Source: an uncultured Moraxellaceae bacterium (GTDB lineage: Bacteria > Pseudomonadota > Gammaproteobacteria > Pseudomonadales > Moraxellaceae). From it: DNA of 37,559 bases. Positions 16,987 through 25,618 of the stretch are shown here, piece after piece. Made by a program: the position numbers and the translations under genes. Under the pieces are notes generated by a model that worked only from the letters and a program-made list of their open reading frames with translations, was not told the DNA's origin and searched no databases. Where the stretch lies: NCBI GenBank assembly GCA_913057715.1, contig CAJXOR010000013.1:1-37559 (forward strand), given 5' to 3'. Within the stretch, counting starts at the first letter, position 1; every line of letters starts with the position of its first letter.

Positions 16987-18294
16987 TTAGCTCCGTGAAT
17001 TGGGTGAAATGCGCAGCTCGGCTGAGCGCGCGTGTGCTTCTAAACCTTCCTCTATGGCGAGCACCTGAGCAGTTCGCGCCAATGTCTGCACGCCGCTTGG
17101 GCTGCACTGAATCAGGCTTGAGCGCTTTTGAAAGTCATAAACACCTAAGGGCGATGAAAAGCGCGCCGTGCTTGAGGTCGGTAGGACGTGGTTAGGACCC
17201 GCACAGTAATCACCGATGGCTTCAGGAGTGTGTCTGCCCATAAAGATCGCTCCTGCGTGACGGATCATCGGTAGCATCTCTTGCGGTTCATCCACGCAAA
17301 GCTCCAAGTGCTCAGGGGCAATCCGGTTGATCAGCTCAAGCGCTTCAGCGCGGTCACGGGTCACGATCACGGCGCCGCGGTTAGCTACAGACTCACGCGC
17401 GATCTGTGCTTTGGGCAAACCAGCCAGCATACTCAAGGTTGCTGCAACAAAAGGCTCAACTAGCTCAGCGTCAGGTGTAATTAGGATCGACTGGGCAACG
17501 GTGTCGTGCTCAGCTTGTGACAGAAAATCAGCGGCAAGCCACTCAGGATCGTTAGTGCCTTCAGCATAGATCAGTATCTCGGAAGGCCCAGCAATCATAT
17601 CGATGCCTACTTGACCGAACACCTGCCGCTTAGCTTCAGCAACATAACGGTTACCAGGGCCGGTGATCTTATCAACACGAGGGATACTCTGTGTGCCGTA
17701 GGCGAGCGCCGAGACTGCCTGGGCACCGCCGACGGTGATCACCTTATCGACGCCAGCCAAGTGCGCTGCCGCCAATACCAATGAGCTAAGCTCGCCCTTG
17801 GGTGCTGGCACTACCATGATGATCTCGCTCACACCCGCAACTTTTGCAGGGATCGCGTTCATGAGAACCGAAGAAGGATAAGAAGCCAAGCCTCCGGGCA
17901 CATAGATCCCTGCTCGATCTAGCGGGGTGACTTTTTGGCCAAGCCAGTTGCCCTCAGCATCTTCAAACGACCAGTCAGCGCCCTTTTGACGCTCATGAAA
18001 CGCCTGAACTCGCGTCGCTGCATGACCCAGCGCAGCGGCCACATCAGCCTCAAGGCCATCAAAAGCAGCTTTTAACGTCTGGGCACTTAACACCAGCTCA
18101 TCAAAGCTGGTGGCAGGATGCTGATCCCACTGCTGAGTGTACTCAAGCACCGCTTGATCACCGCGCGCACGAACATCGTCGATGATGGCGCGAACCTGAT
18201 CGGTGAGCTTATCGTCACTGACCTGCTCAAAGCTCAGCAGTTTGACCAGCTCGGCCTCAAAATCAGCGTCTTTGGTGTGCAAGGTCTTAATCAT
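16987..18294 (-). CDS. hisD: Histidinol dehydrogenase
   Basis: HisD catalyses the last two steps of histidine synthesis, oxidising histidinol to histidine with two NAD+ and a zinc ion. The 435-residue product has the family length. Visible landmarks are DRAGIYVPGGLASYPSSVLM, ITGPGNRYVAEAKRQVFG, GIDMIAGPSEILI, the zinc/catalytic region LSQAEHD, APEHLELCVDEP and IGDYCAGPNHVLPT. The start ATG at 18294 opens MIKTLHTKDADF. It is 123 bases after hisG and 2 bases before the hisC TTG. The stop codon lies inside the ribosome-binding region of hisC, suggesting coupling. Confidence 0.97.
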   Translation of the reverse strand: MIKTLHTKDADFEAELVKLLSFEQVSDDKLTDQVRAIIDDVRARGDQAVLEYTQQWDQHPATSFDELVLSAQTLKAAFDGLEADVAAALGHAATRVQAFHERQKGADWSFEDAEGNWLGQKVTPLDRAGIYVPGGLASYPSSVLMNAIPAKVAGVSEIIMVVPAPKGELSSLVLAAAHLAGVDKVITVGGAQAVSALAYGTQSIPRVDKITGPGNRYVAEAKRQVFGQVGIDMIAGPSEILIYAEGTNDPEWLAADFLSQAEHDTVAQSILITPDAELVEPFVAATLSMLAGLPKAQIARESVANRGAVIVTRDRAEALELINRIAPEHLELCVDEPQEMLPMIRHAGAIFMGRHTPEAIGDYCAGPNHVLPTSSTARFSSPLGVYDFQKRSSLIQCSPSGVQTLARTAQVLAIEEGLEAHARSAELRISPNSRS

Positions 18295-18393
18295 CTGCGA
18301 TCTGGTTTTCCGTGCAAGGTGGGATAAATTGGCATTTTACTCTGTAGTTAGGGACGCGAGCACTTGAGGTAACACAACAACGCAAATTTACTC

Positions 18394-18432
18394 AAGCCGC
18401 TCGTTCAAGCTGCTCGTTCAAGCTGCTCGATC
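18394..18432. repeat. Three tandem 13-bp repeats across the hisG stop codon
   Basis: AAGCCGCTCGTTC (18394-18406), AAGCTGCTCGTTC (18407-18419) and AAGCTGCTCGATC (18420-18432) are contiguous and differ by one base from copy to copy. The hisG TGA falls at the junction of the second and third copies. It looks like a slippage-generated microsatellite. Because 13 is not a multiple of three, copy-number changes would shift the frame only beyond the present stop. Confidence 0.8.
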
Positions 18433-19089
18433 AATTAAGCTCTGCTCAATCGCCGCTAGGATCGGCTTTAAAAGCTGGTACTTTCGCTTATAAGAGGTTT
18501 TGTTGGCAATCAGGCGTGAGCTGATGTGGTGCAGGGTTTCCAGTGGCTCAAGTCCGTTCGCACGCAAGGTGTTACCAGTATCGACCACATCGACAATCAG
18601 ATCACCCAAACCCACAAGCGGTGCTAGCTCCATCGACCCGTAAAGCTTGATCAGATCGACCTGCTGCCCGCGCTCAGCAAAGTAGGCGCGCGCGAGATTC
18701 ACGTACTTGGTAGCAACCCTGAGGCGCCGATTGGGCAGCGGCTGATCCTTAACTCCGGCCGTCATGAGGCGACAGCAAGCGATCTTCAGATCAATCAGCT
18801 CAAACACATCGCCGAGACCATGCTCCATGAGCACGTCGAGTCCCGCCACACCAAAATCTGCCGCTCCGTGCTCCACATAGGTCGGCACGTCACTGGCTCG
18901 TAGGATCAACACTTCAACCTGCGGGTGGGTGGTTTCAAAGATCAACTTGCGCGAGCTGGCGGGGTCCTCAAGTAGCTCAATCCCCGCTGACTTGAGTAGC
19001 GGCATGGTCTCCTCAAGGATTCGACCTTTAGAGAGCGCGAGCGTCAGTTTAGGCAAAATGTCTGCGCTTGAAGCATCACTAGCACTCAC
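18418..19089 (-). CDS. hisG: ATP phosphoribosyltransferase, short (HisZ-dependent) form
   Basis: HisG condenses ATP with PRPP in the first step of histidine synthesis. The product is 223 residues, lacks the C-terminal regulatory domain of the ~300-residue long form and shows the catalytic core: [77 protein letters not shown]. Short HisG proteins need the HisRS-like partner HisZ, which is not in this window. The start is a GTG (19087-19089) overlapping the murA TGA, so translation is probably coupled to murA. A 13-bp tandem repeat straddles its stop. Confidence 0.95.
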   Translation of the reverse strand: MSASDASSADILPKLTLALSKGRILEETMPLLKSAGIELLEDPASSRKLIFETTHPQVEVLILRASDVPTYVEHGAADFGVAGLDVLMEHGLGDVFELIDLKIACCRLMTAGVKDQPLPNRRLRVATKYVNLARAYFAERGQQVDLIKLYGSMELAPLVGLGDLIVDVVDTGNTLRANGLEPLETLHHISSRLIANKTSYKRKYQLLKPILAAIEQSLIDRAA

Positions 19090-20363
19090 GCCCCGCTCTC
19101 CCGCGTAATCCGACCACCGATGGCCCGCACTTTTTCCTCAAGCAACTCATACCCGCGATCGATGTGATAAATACGGTCAATCTGGGTTTTGCCCTCAATG
19201 GTGAGTGCAGCCAGTACCAGAGACATCGAGGCACGAAGATCAGTTGCCATGACTTGAGCAGCCGAGAGTTTTTCAACGCCGCGCACGACCGCCGTGTGGC
19301 CATCGATTTGGATGTCAGCACCTAAGCGGGTGAGCTCCGGCGCATGCATGAAGCGGTTTTCAAAGATCGTCTCGATGATGGTGCTGGTGCCTTCGGCCAA
19401 TGTGTTGATCGCCATGAACTGCGCCTGCATGTCGGTTGGGAAACCTGGGTGCGGCAAGGTACGAACGCTGACCGCTTTGGCACGTTTGCCATGCATGTTC
19501 ACCTCTATCGTCTCAACGTCTGACTCTTTGGCGATAGTGACTTCAGCGCCCATCTCCTCAAACTTATGCAGCACGGGCTCAAGCTGGCTTGAGTCAGTGT
19601 GCGTGGCTTTGACTCGACCGCCGCTCATGAGTGCAGCGGCAAGATAGGAGCCAGTTTCAATCCGGTCAGGGCATACGCTGTACTCGCAACCTGATAAGCT
19701 CTCGACACCCTGAACCGTGATACGCGCAGTGCCTGCGCCCTCGATCTTAGCGCCCATCGCAGTGAGCATACGCGCCAGATCGATGATCTCAGGCTCACGC
19801 GCCGCGTTATCGATAATCGTTACGCCTTCGGCAAGTGAAGCCGCCATGAGCGCGTTTTCCGTGCCGCCAACCGTAACCATGTCAAAGTTGATCGAACCGC
19901 CCTTAAGCCGGCCGCCTGGGACGGTGCCGATCACGTAGCCATTTTCCACCGTGATCTGAGCGCCCAAAGCCTCCATCGCTTTAAGATGCTGATCAACTGG
20001 ACGCGAGCCAATCGCGCACCCGCCGGGAAGCGAAACCTGTGCCTCACCAAAGCGCGCAAGCAGCGGGCCCAACACAAAGATCGAGGCGCGCATGGTTTTG
20101 ACCAGCTCATAGGGAGCAAAGCAGCTGTTGTGGGTGGAGTTGTCGACGTGAACTGTATCGCCAGTCTTGGTGATGGTGACGCCCATACCCGCGATCAACT
20201 CGATCAAGGTATGCACGTCTTTTAAGCTTGGGACGTTGGTGAGCGTGAGCGGAGTTGAAGCCAAGATAGCGCCTGAGAGCAGCGGCAGTGCAGCGTTTTT
20301 GGCGCCGGAGATACGCACTGTGCCATCGATGGGGTACCCACCTTCTATGATAAACCGATCCAT
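19086..20363 (-). CDS. murA: UDP-N-acetylglucosamine 1-carboxyvinyltransferase
   Basis: MurA transfers enolpyruvate from PEP to UDP-GlcNAc, the committed cytoplasmic step of peptidoglycan synthesis and the fosfomycin target. The 425-residue product is of normal length and opens [29 protein letters not shown]. The catalytic loop [25 protein letters not shown] carries Cys116, so the enzyme is expected to be fosfomycin-sensitive; [11 protein letters not shown] and [14 protein letters not shown] are also present. Its ATG is 9 bases after ibaG and its stop overlaps the hisG start. The ibaG-murA-hisG-hisD-hisC order is shared with pseudomonads. Confidence 0.98.
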   Translation of the reverse strand: MDRFIIEGGYPIDGTVRISGAKNAALPLLSGAILASTPLTLTNVPSLKDVHTLIELIAGMGVTITKTGDTVHVDNSTHNSCFAPYELVKTMRASIFVLGPLLARFGEAQVSLPGGCAIGSRPVDQHLKAMEALGAQITVENGYVIGTVPGGRLKGGSINFDMVTVGGTENALMAASLAEGVTIIDNAAREPEIIDLARMLTAMGAKIEGAGTARITVQGVESLSGCEYSVCPDRIETGSYLAAALMSGGRVKATHTDSSQLEPVLHKFEEMGAEVTIAKESDVETIEVNMHGKRAKAVSVRTLPHPGFPTDMQAQFMAINTLAEGTSTIIETIFENRFMHAPELTRLGADIQIDGHTAVVRGVEKLSAAQVMATDLRASMSLVLAALTIEGKTQIDRIYHIDRGYELLEEKVRAIGGRITRESGA

Positions 20364-20372
20364 GATCGCTCC

Positions 20373-20633
20373 TTAAAAATTTGAGCCAAATCGGCTTTGT
20401 TGTTTCCACTCATCGGCCGTTAAGGCGTTGATGCTGATCGCATGCACGGCGCCGCTCGTGATCAAATCGCCAAAGGCGGCGTAAACACGCTGCTGGCGCT
20501 TGATGGCACGCAAACCCTCAAATTCATCGCTGACGATTCGCACGTCGAACTTGGATCCTGACTGGGCGACGCTGACTTCAGCACCCTGAAAACTCTCTTG
20601 GAGTAACTGCTGGATTGACTCGTTGGTGACCAT
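20373..20633 (-). CDS. ibaG: BolA family protein IbaG
   Basis: The 86-residue product is a complete BolA domain: a helical N-terminus (SIQQLLQESFQGAEVSVAQSG), a central FDVRIVSDEFEG strand region, AIKRQQRVYAAFGDLI, and the conserved VHAISINALTADEW tail. BolA proteins pair with monothiol glutaredoxins and bind Fe-S clusters; IbaG is linked to acid stress in E. coli, where it also lies upstream of murA. The Cys/His ligand pattern is minimal here. The ATG lacks a strong ribosome-binding site. It is the first gene of the murA-his unit, 9 bases upstream of murA. Confidence 0.93.
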   Translation of the reverse strand: MVTNESIQQLLQESFQGAEVSVAQSGSKFDVRIVSDEFEGLRAIKRQQRVYAAFGDLITSGAVHAISINALTADEWKQQSRFGSNF

Positions 20634-20790
20634 AGATTTGTCGCTTAAAGTTGAAACTTGGTAGCGTTATCGCTCTGCGCGCAGTTTATCTTATCTCAGG
20701 CAAACTTGCATCGCTGGCTCTCGCTGAAGCCAGCTTAGCCTGACTTATGACCAACCAAACCATTGGAAAATGCCCCCGCTCGAAAACCTC

Positions 20791-21807
20791 TTAAGGATTT
20801 GAGCCTTGATCCTTGGCAAGCTGGCGGCCTAAGTAGTCAAGTACCACGGTACGGGTATCCGCGATGAACTTAAGTCGGTTGGCCATGGCTGCAATCACCG
20901 TGGTATGGCTGGCTCCCTCAATCACACCCACTTCAACTTCCCCGCCCTGCTCACGGAGCGACTGAGCCATCTCGGTGGTGTTGTTTTTTCCAACCAAAGT
21001 GTCTTTTTCAGCCGTAAGCAAAAGGTGCGGCACCGGATTTGCCCGTGTGTTGTACACCGGCATGATGTCTTTGGGGTCTGAGTTCGGCGGAAAAGCCGTG
21101 CGTGATTCAAACTTGCGGTAGTCGTAGCCGTATGGGCCTGCGATACCTACCACGCTCATGACTGGCTGATCCGGTAGATCAAATCTGGTCGTGAACTGCG
21201 GATCATCAAGCGCGGATACGATGTTAAATGCCCCCGCTGAGTGACCCAGCGCGAGGATCTTGTCCGCGCTGCCGCCATAATCCTGTATGTTTTCACGGGT
21301 GAATTTGAGTGCTTGCGCGGTATCGTTCACATAGTCAGGAAACGGATGCTCGGGGGCTAAGCGGTAGTTGATCAGCACCGCGATATAACCTGCGTCAGTG
21401 AGCGACTGCCCGATAAACAGGTAATCCGATTTGTTGCCCATCTCCCACGACCCGCCATGCACAAAAAAGACGGTCGGTAGAGGTTGGCTAGTACCTGCTA
21501 AGGATTTACCTGAAGCTTTTAGCTCAGCTAGGTTTTCAGCCGTCGGCACATAGATGTCCAAACGGTGTCTGGGGTCACTGCCATATTCGATATCTTGATG
21601 AAGTGTGAAGCCAGATTTGGGAGTCACCATATTGAGCACATCGGTTGAGCTGGGTAAACCGCTTTGACAGGCACTAAGCAAAGTACTCAGTCCAGCGGAC
21701 GCCACTAACCGGCTAACCTTGTTTTTAATCAAGTTTGATGAGCCAGATGATTTGTAGTGGGCAGATTGGGGCTGCTGCTGACGCAGCTTTAAAGGGGTAA
21801 GTTTCAT
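20791..21807 (-). CDS. Lipoprotein alpha/beta-hydrolase (carboxylesterase type)
   Basis: An esterase/lipase-fold protein with the HSL/BD-FAE-type oxyanion motif FFVHGGSWEMG, nucleophile elbow GHSAGAF, acid region TAEKDTLVG and catalytic His in EGASHTTVIA. A lipobox LLSAC puts the lipidated cysteine at residue 47, after an unusually long charged N-region, so the true start may be later; no good ribosome-binding site decides it. I use the ATG at 21807, although an ATG three codons earlier and a GTG before that are in frame. It would act at the envelope on small acyl or carboxyl esters; the substrate is not predictable. It lies alone between ibaG and the BON-domain lipoprotein, all on the minus strand. 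Confidence 0.8.
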   Translation of the reverse strand: MKLTPLKLRQQQPQSAHYKSSGSSNLIKNKVSRLVASAGLSTLLSACQSGLPSSTDVLNMVTPKSGFTLHQDIEYGSDPRHRLDIYVPTAENLAELKASGKSLAGTSQPLPTVFFVHGGSWEMGNKSDYLFIGQSLTDAGYIAVLINYRLAPEHPFPDYVNDTAQALKFTRENIQDYGGSADKILALGHSAGAFNIVSALDDPQFTTRFDLPDQPVMSVVGIAGPYGYDYRKFESRTAFPPNSDPKDIMPVYNTRANPVPHLLLTAEKDTLVGKNNTTEMAQSLREQGGEVEVGVIEGASHTTVIAAMANRLKFIADTRTVVLDYLGRQLAKDQGSNP

Positions 21808-21882
21808 AAAACACATCACAAAGTGGTTTTCAAAGCCTGCTGAGTTGCGCTCAAAAAGCGGAAAAGAGTTGTATCAAGCAAA

Positions 21883-22725
21883 TTACTGCCCGGATAACTG
21901 AGTCGGTTGAACCAGTATTGGTTGGGTCAATACCTGTTGAGTACTGTTGTCATCTTGATTCATTTGCTGATCGATCTGCTCGTAGGGATTAACTGCCTGA
22001 GGAAAGCCTTGAGCAGAAGTCGCTGGCTGGGTTTGTAGCGCTGGCGCCTGATAAAGCGGTGCTACGCTGCTCGTCTGCGGAGCCACATAGCTCTGGACTC
22101 GGGGCGCGACAGTGCTTGCGGTGTTAGGCATGACAGTTGTAGATCCACTCTTGATCACGTCAACCAAAGAGACGATCTTTAACACGCCAGGGATTTGCTG
22201 AACACTTGCAAGCAAGTCTTGGGTTTCCGCTGGATACAAGATGCCCATCAGATAGACCACCCCGCGCTCCACCACGTATTTAACCCTTGAAGATTTGACT
22301 GAGCTTTGGATGATCGCGGTGCGAACGCGAGCTGACAGAATTCCGTCCTGCACGATGGTTGAGTAATCACTCTGTGGACCCACGGCCAATTCGTTGTGAA
22401 CCACGCTCACTTCACGGATGGCGTTCACGCTGTCGCCAGCGATGGATTTGAGGTTTGGATCGGGTACCTGGCCGGTAATCAGCACCGCATCATGAAAAGC
22501 GGTGAACTTGATACGGCTTTGATCTTTAAAGCGGGTATCGAGTTTGTAGATGTTGATCTGCGCGGCGTTCTCAATCCCCTGATCACGTAATTTCTGCGCA
22601 AAAGTACGGTCACCCAGATCAGCGCCCACAGGTGCGTCACCGCTGACATTTGACATGGTGCTCGCGCAACCCATGGTGAGGGTGGTGATCAAAACCAAGG
22701 CCGACCAAATTCGAAGCGATGTCAT
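21883..22725 (-). CDS. dolP: DolP/YraP-like BON-domain outer-membrane lipoprotein
   Basis: The signal peptide ends TMGCAS, with the lipidated cysteine at residue 20. Two BON domains follow: about residues 50-115 (ITGQVPDPNLKSIAGDSVNAIREVSVVHNEL) and about 120-190 (ILSARVRTAIIQ...VVERGVVYLMGILYPAE...VPGV-type end). E. coli DolP (YraP) supports outer-membrane integrity and BAM function. This protein is ~280 residues against ~190 in E. coli; the extra part is a Gln/Pro/Ser/Val-rich, probably disordered C-terminal tail. I start at the ATG at 22725, not a TTG six codons upstream, because it directly precedes the signal peptide. It follows yraN directly; the enteric lpoA and diaA neighbours are absent. 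Confidence 0.85.
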   Translation of the reverse strand: MTSLRIWSALVLITTLTMGCASTMSNVSGDAPVGADLGDRTFAQKLRDQGIENAAQINIYKLDTRFKDQSRIKFTAFHDAVLITGQVPDPNLKSIAGDSVNAIREVSVVHNELAVGPQSDYSTIVQDGILSARVRTAIIQSSVKSSRVKYVVERGVVYLMGILYPAETQDLLASVQQIPGVLKIVSLVDVIKSGSTTVMPNTASTVAPRVQSYVAPQTSSVAPLYQAPALQTQPATSAQGFPQAVNPYEQIDQQMNQDDNSTQQVLTQPILVQPTQLSGQ

Positions 22726-22844
22726 AGTTGCCAATCCAATCAAAGTTAAACCAGTGCACCAAGCCTAAGGGATTTGCCTGGGCTCAGCAATACCGCCTAG
22801 GTAACGGCTTTGAGCGTTTAGCCGAACCCCCAAGAGTTTACCCC

Positions 22845-23255
22845 TCAAAAGGCACCTTTGATCCACTGAGGACTCTGATCCCCATCAAACAAAACCGCAT
22901 CGAAGCGACAAAAGTGCTGAGACAAATGCCCATGCTGGCTGAGATAGGCAGCGGCGGCTGAGCGCAGCTTGCGCTGTTTGGCTGGCGTGATCGACACGGC
23001 CGCCCCACCAAATTGGCTTGATGCGCGGCGCTTAACCTCAACAAAAACCAACTCAAGTCCGCGCTCCATGATCAGATCGACTTCACCAACTCGGTGCACG
23101 TGGTAGTTCAAATCAAGCACGCGGTAGCCCCGAGCAATCAAAAAATCAGCAGCACGGGCCTCATAGTCACGCCCAACCTCAGTCTTGCTGGTTTTCGACG
23201 TTGCCGATTTCACGCTTGCGCTGTCCGTTTTGGTGCTAACTGGCTTCACCGGCAT
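22845..23255 (-). CDS. yraN: YraN family (UPF0102) protein
   Basis: The 136-residue product matches the YraN family, a restriction-endonuclease-like fold of unknown role. Motifs are GRDYEARAADFLIARGYRVL, the acidic GEVDLIMERG, FVEVKRR (PD-(D/E)XK-like core), FGGAAVSITPAKQRKL and the late RFDAVLFDG. About 27 Ser/Lys/Thr-rich residues precede the domain and are probably flexible. The ATG at 23255 abuts the AGGA site; a GTG two codons later is better spaced, so the true start may be 23249. It is divergent from rsmI, as in many gammaproteobacteria, and upstream of dolP. Confidence 0.93.
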   Translation of the reverse strand: MPVKPVSTKTDSASVKSATSKTSKTEVGRDYEARAADFLIARGYRVLDLNYHVHRVGEVDLIMERGLELVFVEVKRRASSQFGGAAVSITPAKQRKLRSAAAAYLSQHGHLSQHFCRFDAVLFDGDQSPQWIKGAF

Positions 23256-23350
23256 CCTGTTGGTCAGTAAAACTTAAGCTTAACCCATCTAAGCTAACGC
23301 GATGCGGGGCTGATCGTGGTAGCCTGCGGTTTTTGTTGTCGAGTGCAACC

Positions 23351-24211
23351 ATGTCCGAAGCTGAGCTGAAATCTGCATCCAGAGGGGTGCTTTATGTGGT
23401 GGCGACACCGATTGGCAACATGCAGGACATGACAACTAGGGCGATCGAGGTGCTGAGCCAAGTAGATCTGATCGCTTGCGAAGATACTCGGCGCGCAGGT
23501 TTGCTCACTGGGCACTTTGCAATTAAGACCGCGCTGTTTGCCCTGCATGATCACAACGAAGAACAAGCAGCTGGCGGGCTGATCAAAAAACTCAGAAGTG
23601 GGCAAGATATCGCGCTCATCAGTGATGCCGGGACACCGCTGATCAGTGATCCGGGCTACAAACTGCTGCAGCGGGTGATCTCAGCTGGGATCAGCGTGGT
23701 GCCGATCCCGGGGCCTTGCGCGCTGATAGCGGCGCTGAGCGGGGCGGGTCTGCCAACGGATCGGTTTAGCTTTGAAGGGTTCATGCCGCATAAGGCTAGT
23801 GGTCGTATCCGTGCGCTTGAGCTACTCAGCGATCAAACGGCAACCTTGATCTTTTATGAATCCAAGCACCGGATCATGGAGACGCTGGATCTGATGCTTG
23901 AAGTCCTAGGCGATCGTCGCTGCGTGATCGCGCGTGAGCTGACCAAAACCTTTGAGCAATTTTACCGAGGGCTCCTAAGTCAGGTGATCGAGCAGCTCAA
24001 AGCGGATGAAAAAAATCAACTGGGTGAGTTTGTGGTGATGCTTGAGGGCAATCAAAACCCGGTTAATCCAGCGCAAAAGATAGAACAAGTGCTTTTTGAG
24101 CGCTTGCTTCAGGAGCTACCGCCTAAAAAGGCCGCGCAGATCACAGCAGAAATCACTGGCGCCGATAAAAAGGCGCTGTACCAACAAGTGATTGACCGCA
24201 GTCGCAGCTGA
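23351..24211 (+). CDS. rsmI: 16S rRNA (cytidine(1402)-2'-O)-methyltransferase
   Basis: RsmI 2'-O-methylates C1402 in the decoding centre of 16S rRNA using S-adenosylmethionine; RsmH adds the base methylation. The tetrapyrrole-methylase-like core is complete: LYVVATPIGNMQDMTTRAIEVL, ACEDTRRAGLL, ISDAGTPLISDPGYKLL, VPIPGPCALIAALSGAGLPTD, FYESKHRIMETL, and a C-terminal helical domain (~residues 240-286). Start at the ATG at 23351, six codons inside a longer frame that opens with TTG. It is divergent from yraN and convergent with ubiI. Confidence 0.96.
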   Translation: MSEAELKSASRGVLYVVATPIGNMQDMTTRAIEVLSQVDLIACEDTRRAGLLTGHFAIKTALFALHDHNEEQAAGGLIKKLRSGQDIALISDAGTPLISDPGYKLLQRVISAGISVVPIPGPCALIAALSGAGLPTDRFSFEGFMPHKASGRIRALELLSDQTATLIFYESKHRIMETLDLMLEVLGDRRCVIARELTKTFEQFYRGLLSQVIEQLKADEKNQLGEFVVMLEGNQNPVNPAQKIEQVLFERLLQELPPKKAAQITAEITGADKKALYQQVIDRSRS

Positions 24212-24288
24212 GCTGGTTGCCGAGGGCATTTGACTTAGGTTTTTGAATCAAAGAAGCGCCCAAATCCAACAGGAAAACTTAGAGAGGC

Positions 24289-25590
24289 CTATTTAATTGA
24301 AGCCCACCGAGTTTGCGCGAGTTGACGCATGCCACTGGCTTCAGACCCAATTTTTTCTGCCAATCCTGAGCTCCCCCAACGCGAGATACCCGATGATCGA
24401 ATGGCGCTGAGCGCGTGGCCTGCTGGGTTTTGATGATCAGCAAAACCCCAATTGATCGCGGAGAACGCGTGCATAGCAACCTCACTGTGCAGTTTTTGCT
24501 TTGACTCGTATTCATAAAGCGCTCTAGGGCTTGCCAGCAGCTTACCCCCTGATTTTTCAAACTCACTTAGCAGGACATCACTTAAAACCGCAGCATCAGT
24601 AAATCCCAGATTGAGCCCTTGCCCAGCCAGCGGGTGAACCCCGTGCGCCGCATCGGCAATTAGAGCCGAACTGGTTGCGGTGATCTGATTGGCGATCATG
24701 GCAGACAAAGGAAAAAGCGCGGCCTCACCGCTGAGCTTAAGCCCACCTAACTCATACTGACAGGCAGTGGATAACAACTGATTGAACTGCTCGGTATCAC
24801 TTTGGGCGAGCGCCAAAAGCTGATTTGCCCGCTCAGCAGGCAGTGACCAAACCACCGAAACCCGCTGCTCGCCGCCCAAGGGCTGCATGGGCAAAAGCGC
24901 GAGCACACTGTCCGATCCGAACACCTGACGCGCTATTTGATCGTGGGGTTTTTCACAAGTCGAGCAAAATGACAGCGCATTTTGCTCATAATTTAGCGTA
25001 CGGGTACCCACTCCCAGTTGCGCGCGGACTTTTGATCCACGTCCATCACTTCCAATCACGGCAGCCGTCTCAAAGGACGCACCCTCTTCAAAATCCAAGC
25101 GGTAGCTGCTGCGTGAGATGTCGATCTGCTCCGCCCCGCCCAGCCTACTCAATCTCTTTATGCGCCGCCCATGCATGAGTTCTAGATTGGGCTGAGCCAA
25201 GACCGCTTGATAAAGCGCATAGCTGAGCACCTGAGGCTCGACCATGATTCCCATGGGATCATGGGCGCCTGACCGATCGGCATCTGCCAGATCTACCTTA
25301 GCGCTACCCAGCTCGATCGAACCAGCCCCGCTATGCCACACCCGCATACCGCTGTAGCTTTGGTAGCGAATCAGGTGATCATAAGCGCCCACCACCTTGA
25401 GCAGTTGCAGGCTAGCCGGACTCAGCGCAAACACTCTGGGTTCAGTTTGATCAGGCGGCTTAGGCGGCTGCGCCGCATCGAGCAAAGTGACTGCCAGTTT
25501 GGTGTTTTGCGCGAGCAGCAAAGCCATGAGCGCACCAGCTGGCCCTGCGCCCACCACGGTGATTGGCTTTTGCGGCAGTTGCGCGCTCAT
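24289..25590 (-). CDS. ubiI: UbiH/UbiF/VisC family FAD hydroxylase (UbiI position)
   Basis: A class A flavoprotein monooxygenase of ubiquinone ring hydroxylation. The N-terminal dinucleotide fold VVGAGPAGALMALLLAQ (about residues 10-26), the DGRGSKVR motif and LIADAAHGVHPLAGQGLNLGFTDA are present. The usual GDAAH reads ADAAH here. It follows ubiH as in the enteric pepP-ubiH-ubiI order, so UbiI (C5 hydroxylation) is the best assignment, but UbiF-like specificity cannot be excluded. The start ATG at 25590 has AAGG seven bases upstream and lies 28 bases after the ubiH stop; the longer open frame overlaps ubiH without homology. The last ~45 residues are less typical. Confidence 0.85.
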   Translation of the reverse strand: MSAQLPQKPITVVGAGPAGALMALLLAQNTKLAVTLLDAAQPPKPPDQTEPRVFALSPASLQLLKVVGAYDHLIRYQSYSGMRVWHSGAGSIELGSAKVDLADADRSGAHDPMGIMVEPQVLSYALYQAVLAQPNLELMHGRRIKRLSRLGGAEQIDISRSSYRLDFEEGASFETAAVIGSDGRGSKVRAQLGVGTRTLNYEQNALSFCSTCEKPHDQIARQVFGSDSVLALLPMQPLGGEQRVSVVWSLPAERANQLLALAQSDTEQFNQLLSTACQYELGGLKLSGEAALFPLSAMIANQITATSSALIADAAHGVHPLAGQGLNLGFTDAAVLSDVLLSEFEKSGGKLLASPRALYEYESKQKLHSEVAMHAFSAINWGFADHQNPAGHALSAIRSSGISRWGSSGLAEKIGSEASGMRQLAQTRWASIK

Positions 25591-25618
25591 GGAAAAACCT
25601 TGAAGCAACTTAAAAATG

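Noticed and set aside
16985-17107. 41-codon N-terminal extension of hisC overlapping hisD
   Set aside because: No homology to HisC, and a well-spaced ribosome-binding site supports the TTG start at 16984.
18394-18432. Repeats near hisG considered as a CRISPR array
   Set aside because: The units are 13 bp and contiguous, with no spacers and no cas genes.
20713-20734. 7-bp inverted repeat between ibaG and the esterase gene
   Set aside because: No T-run on either strand and no clear role; too short to call a terminator.
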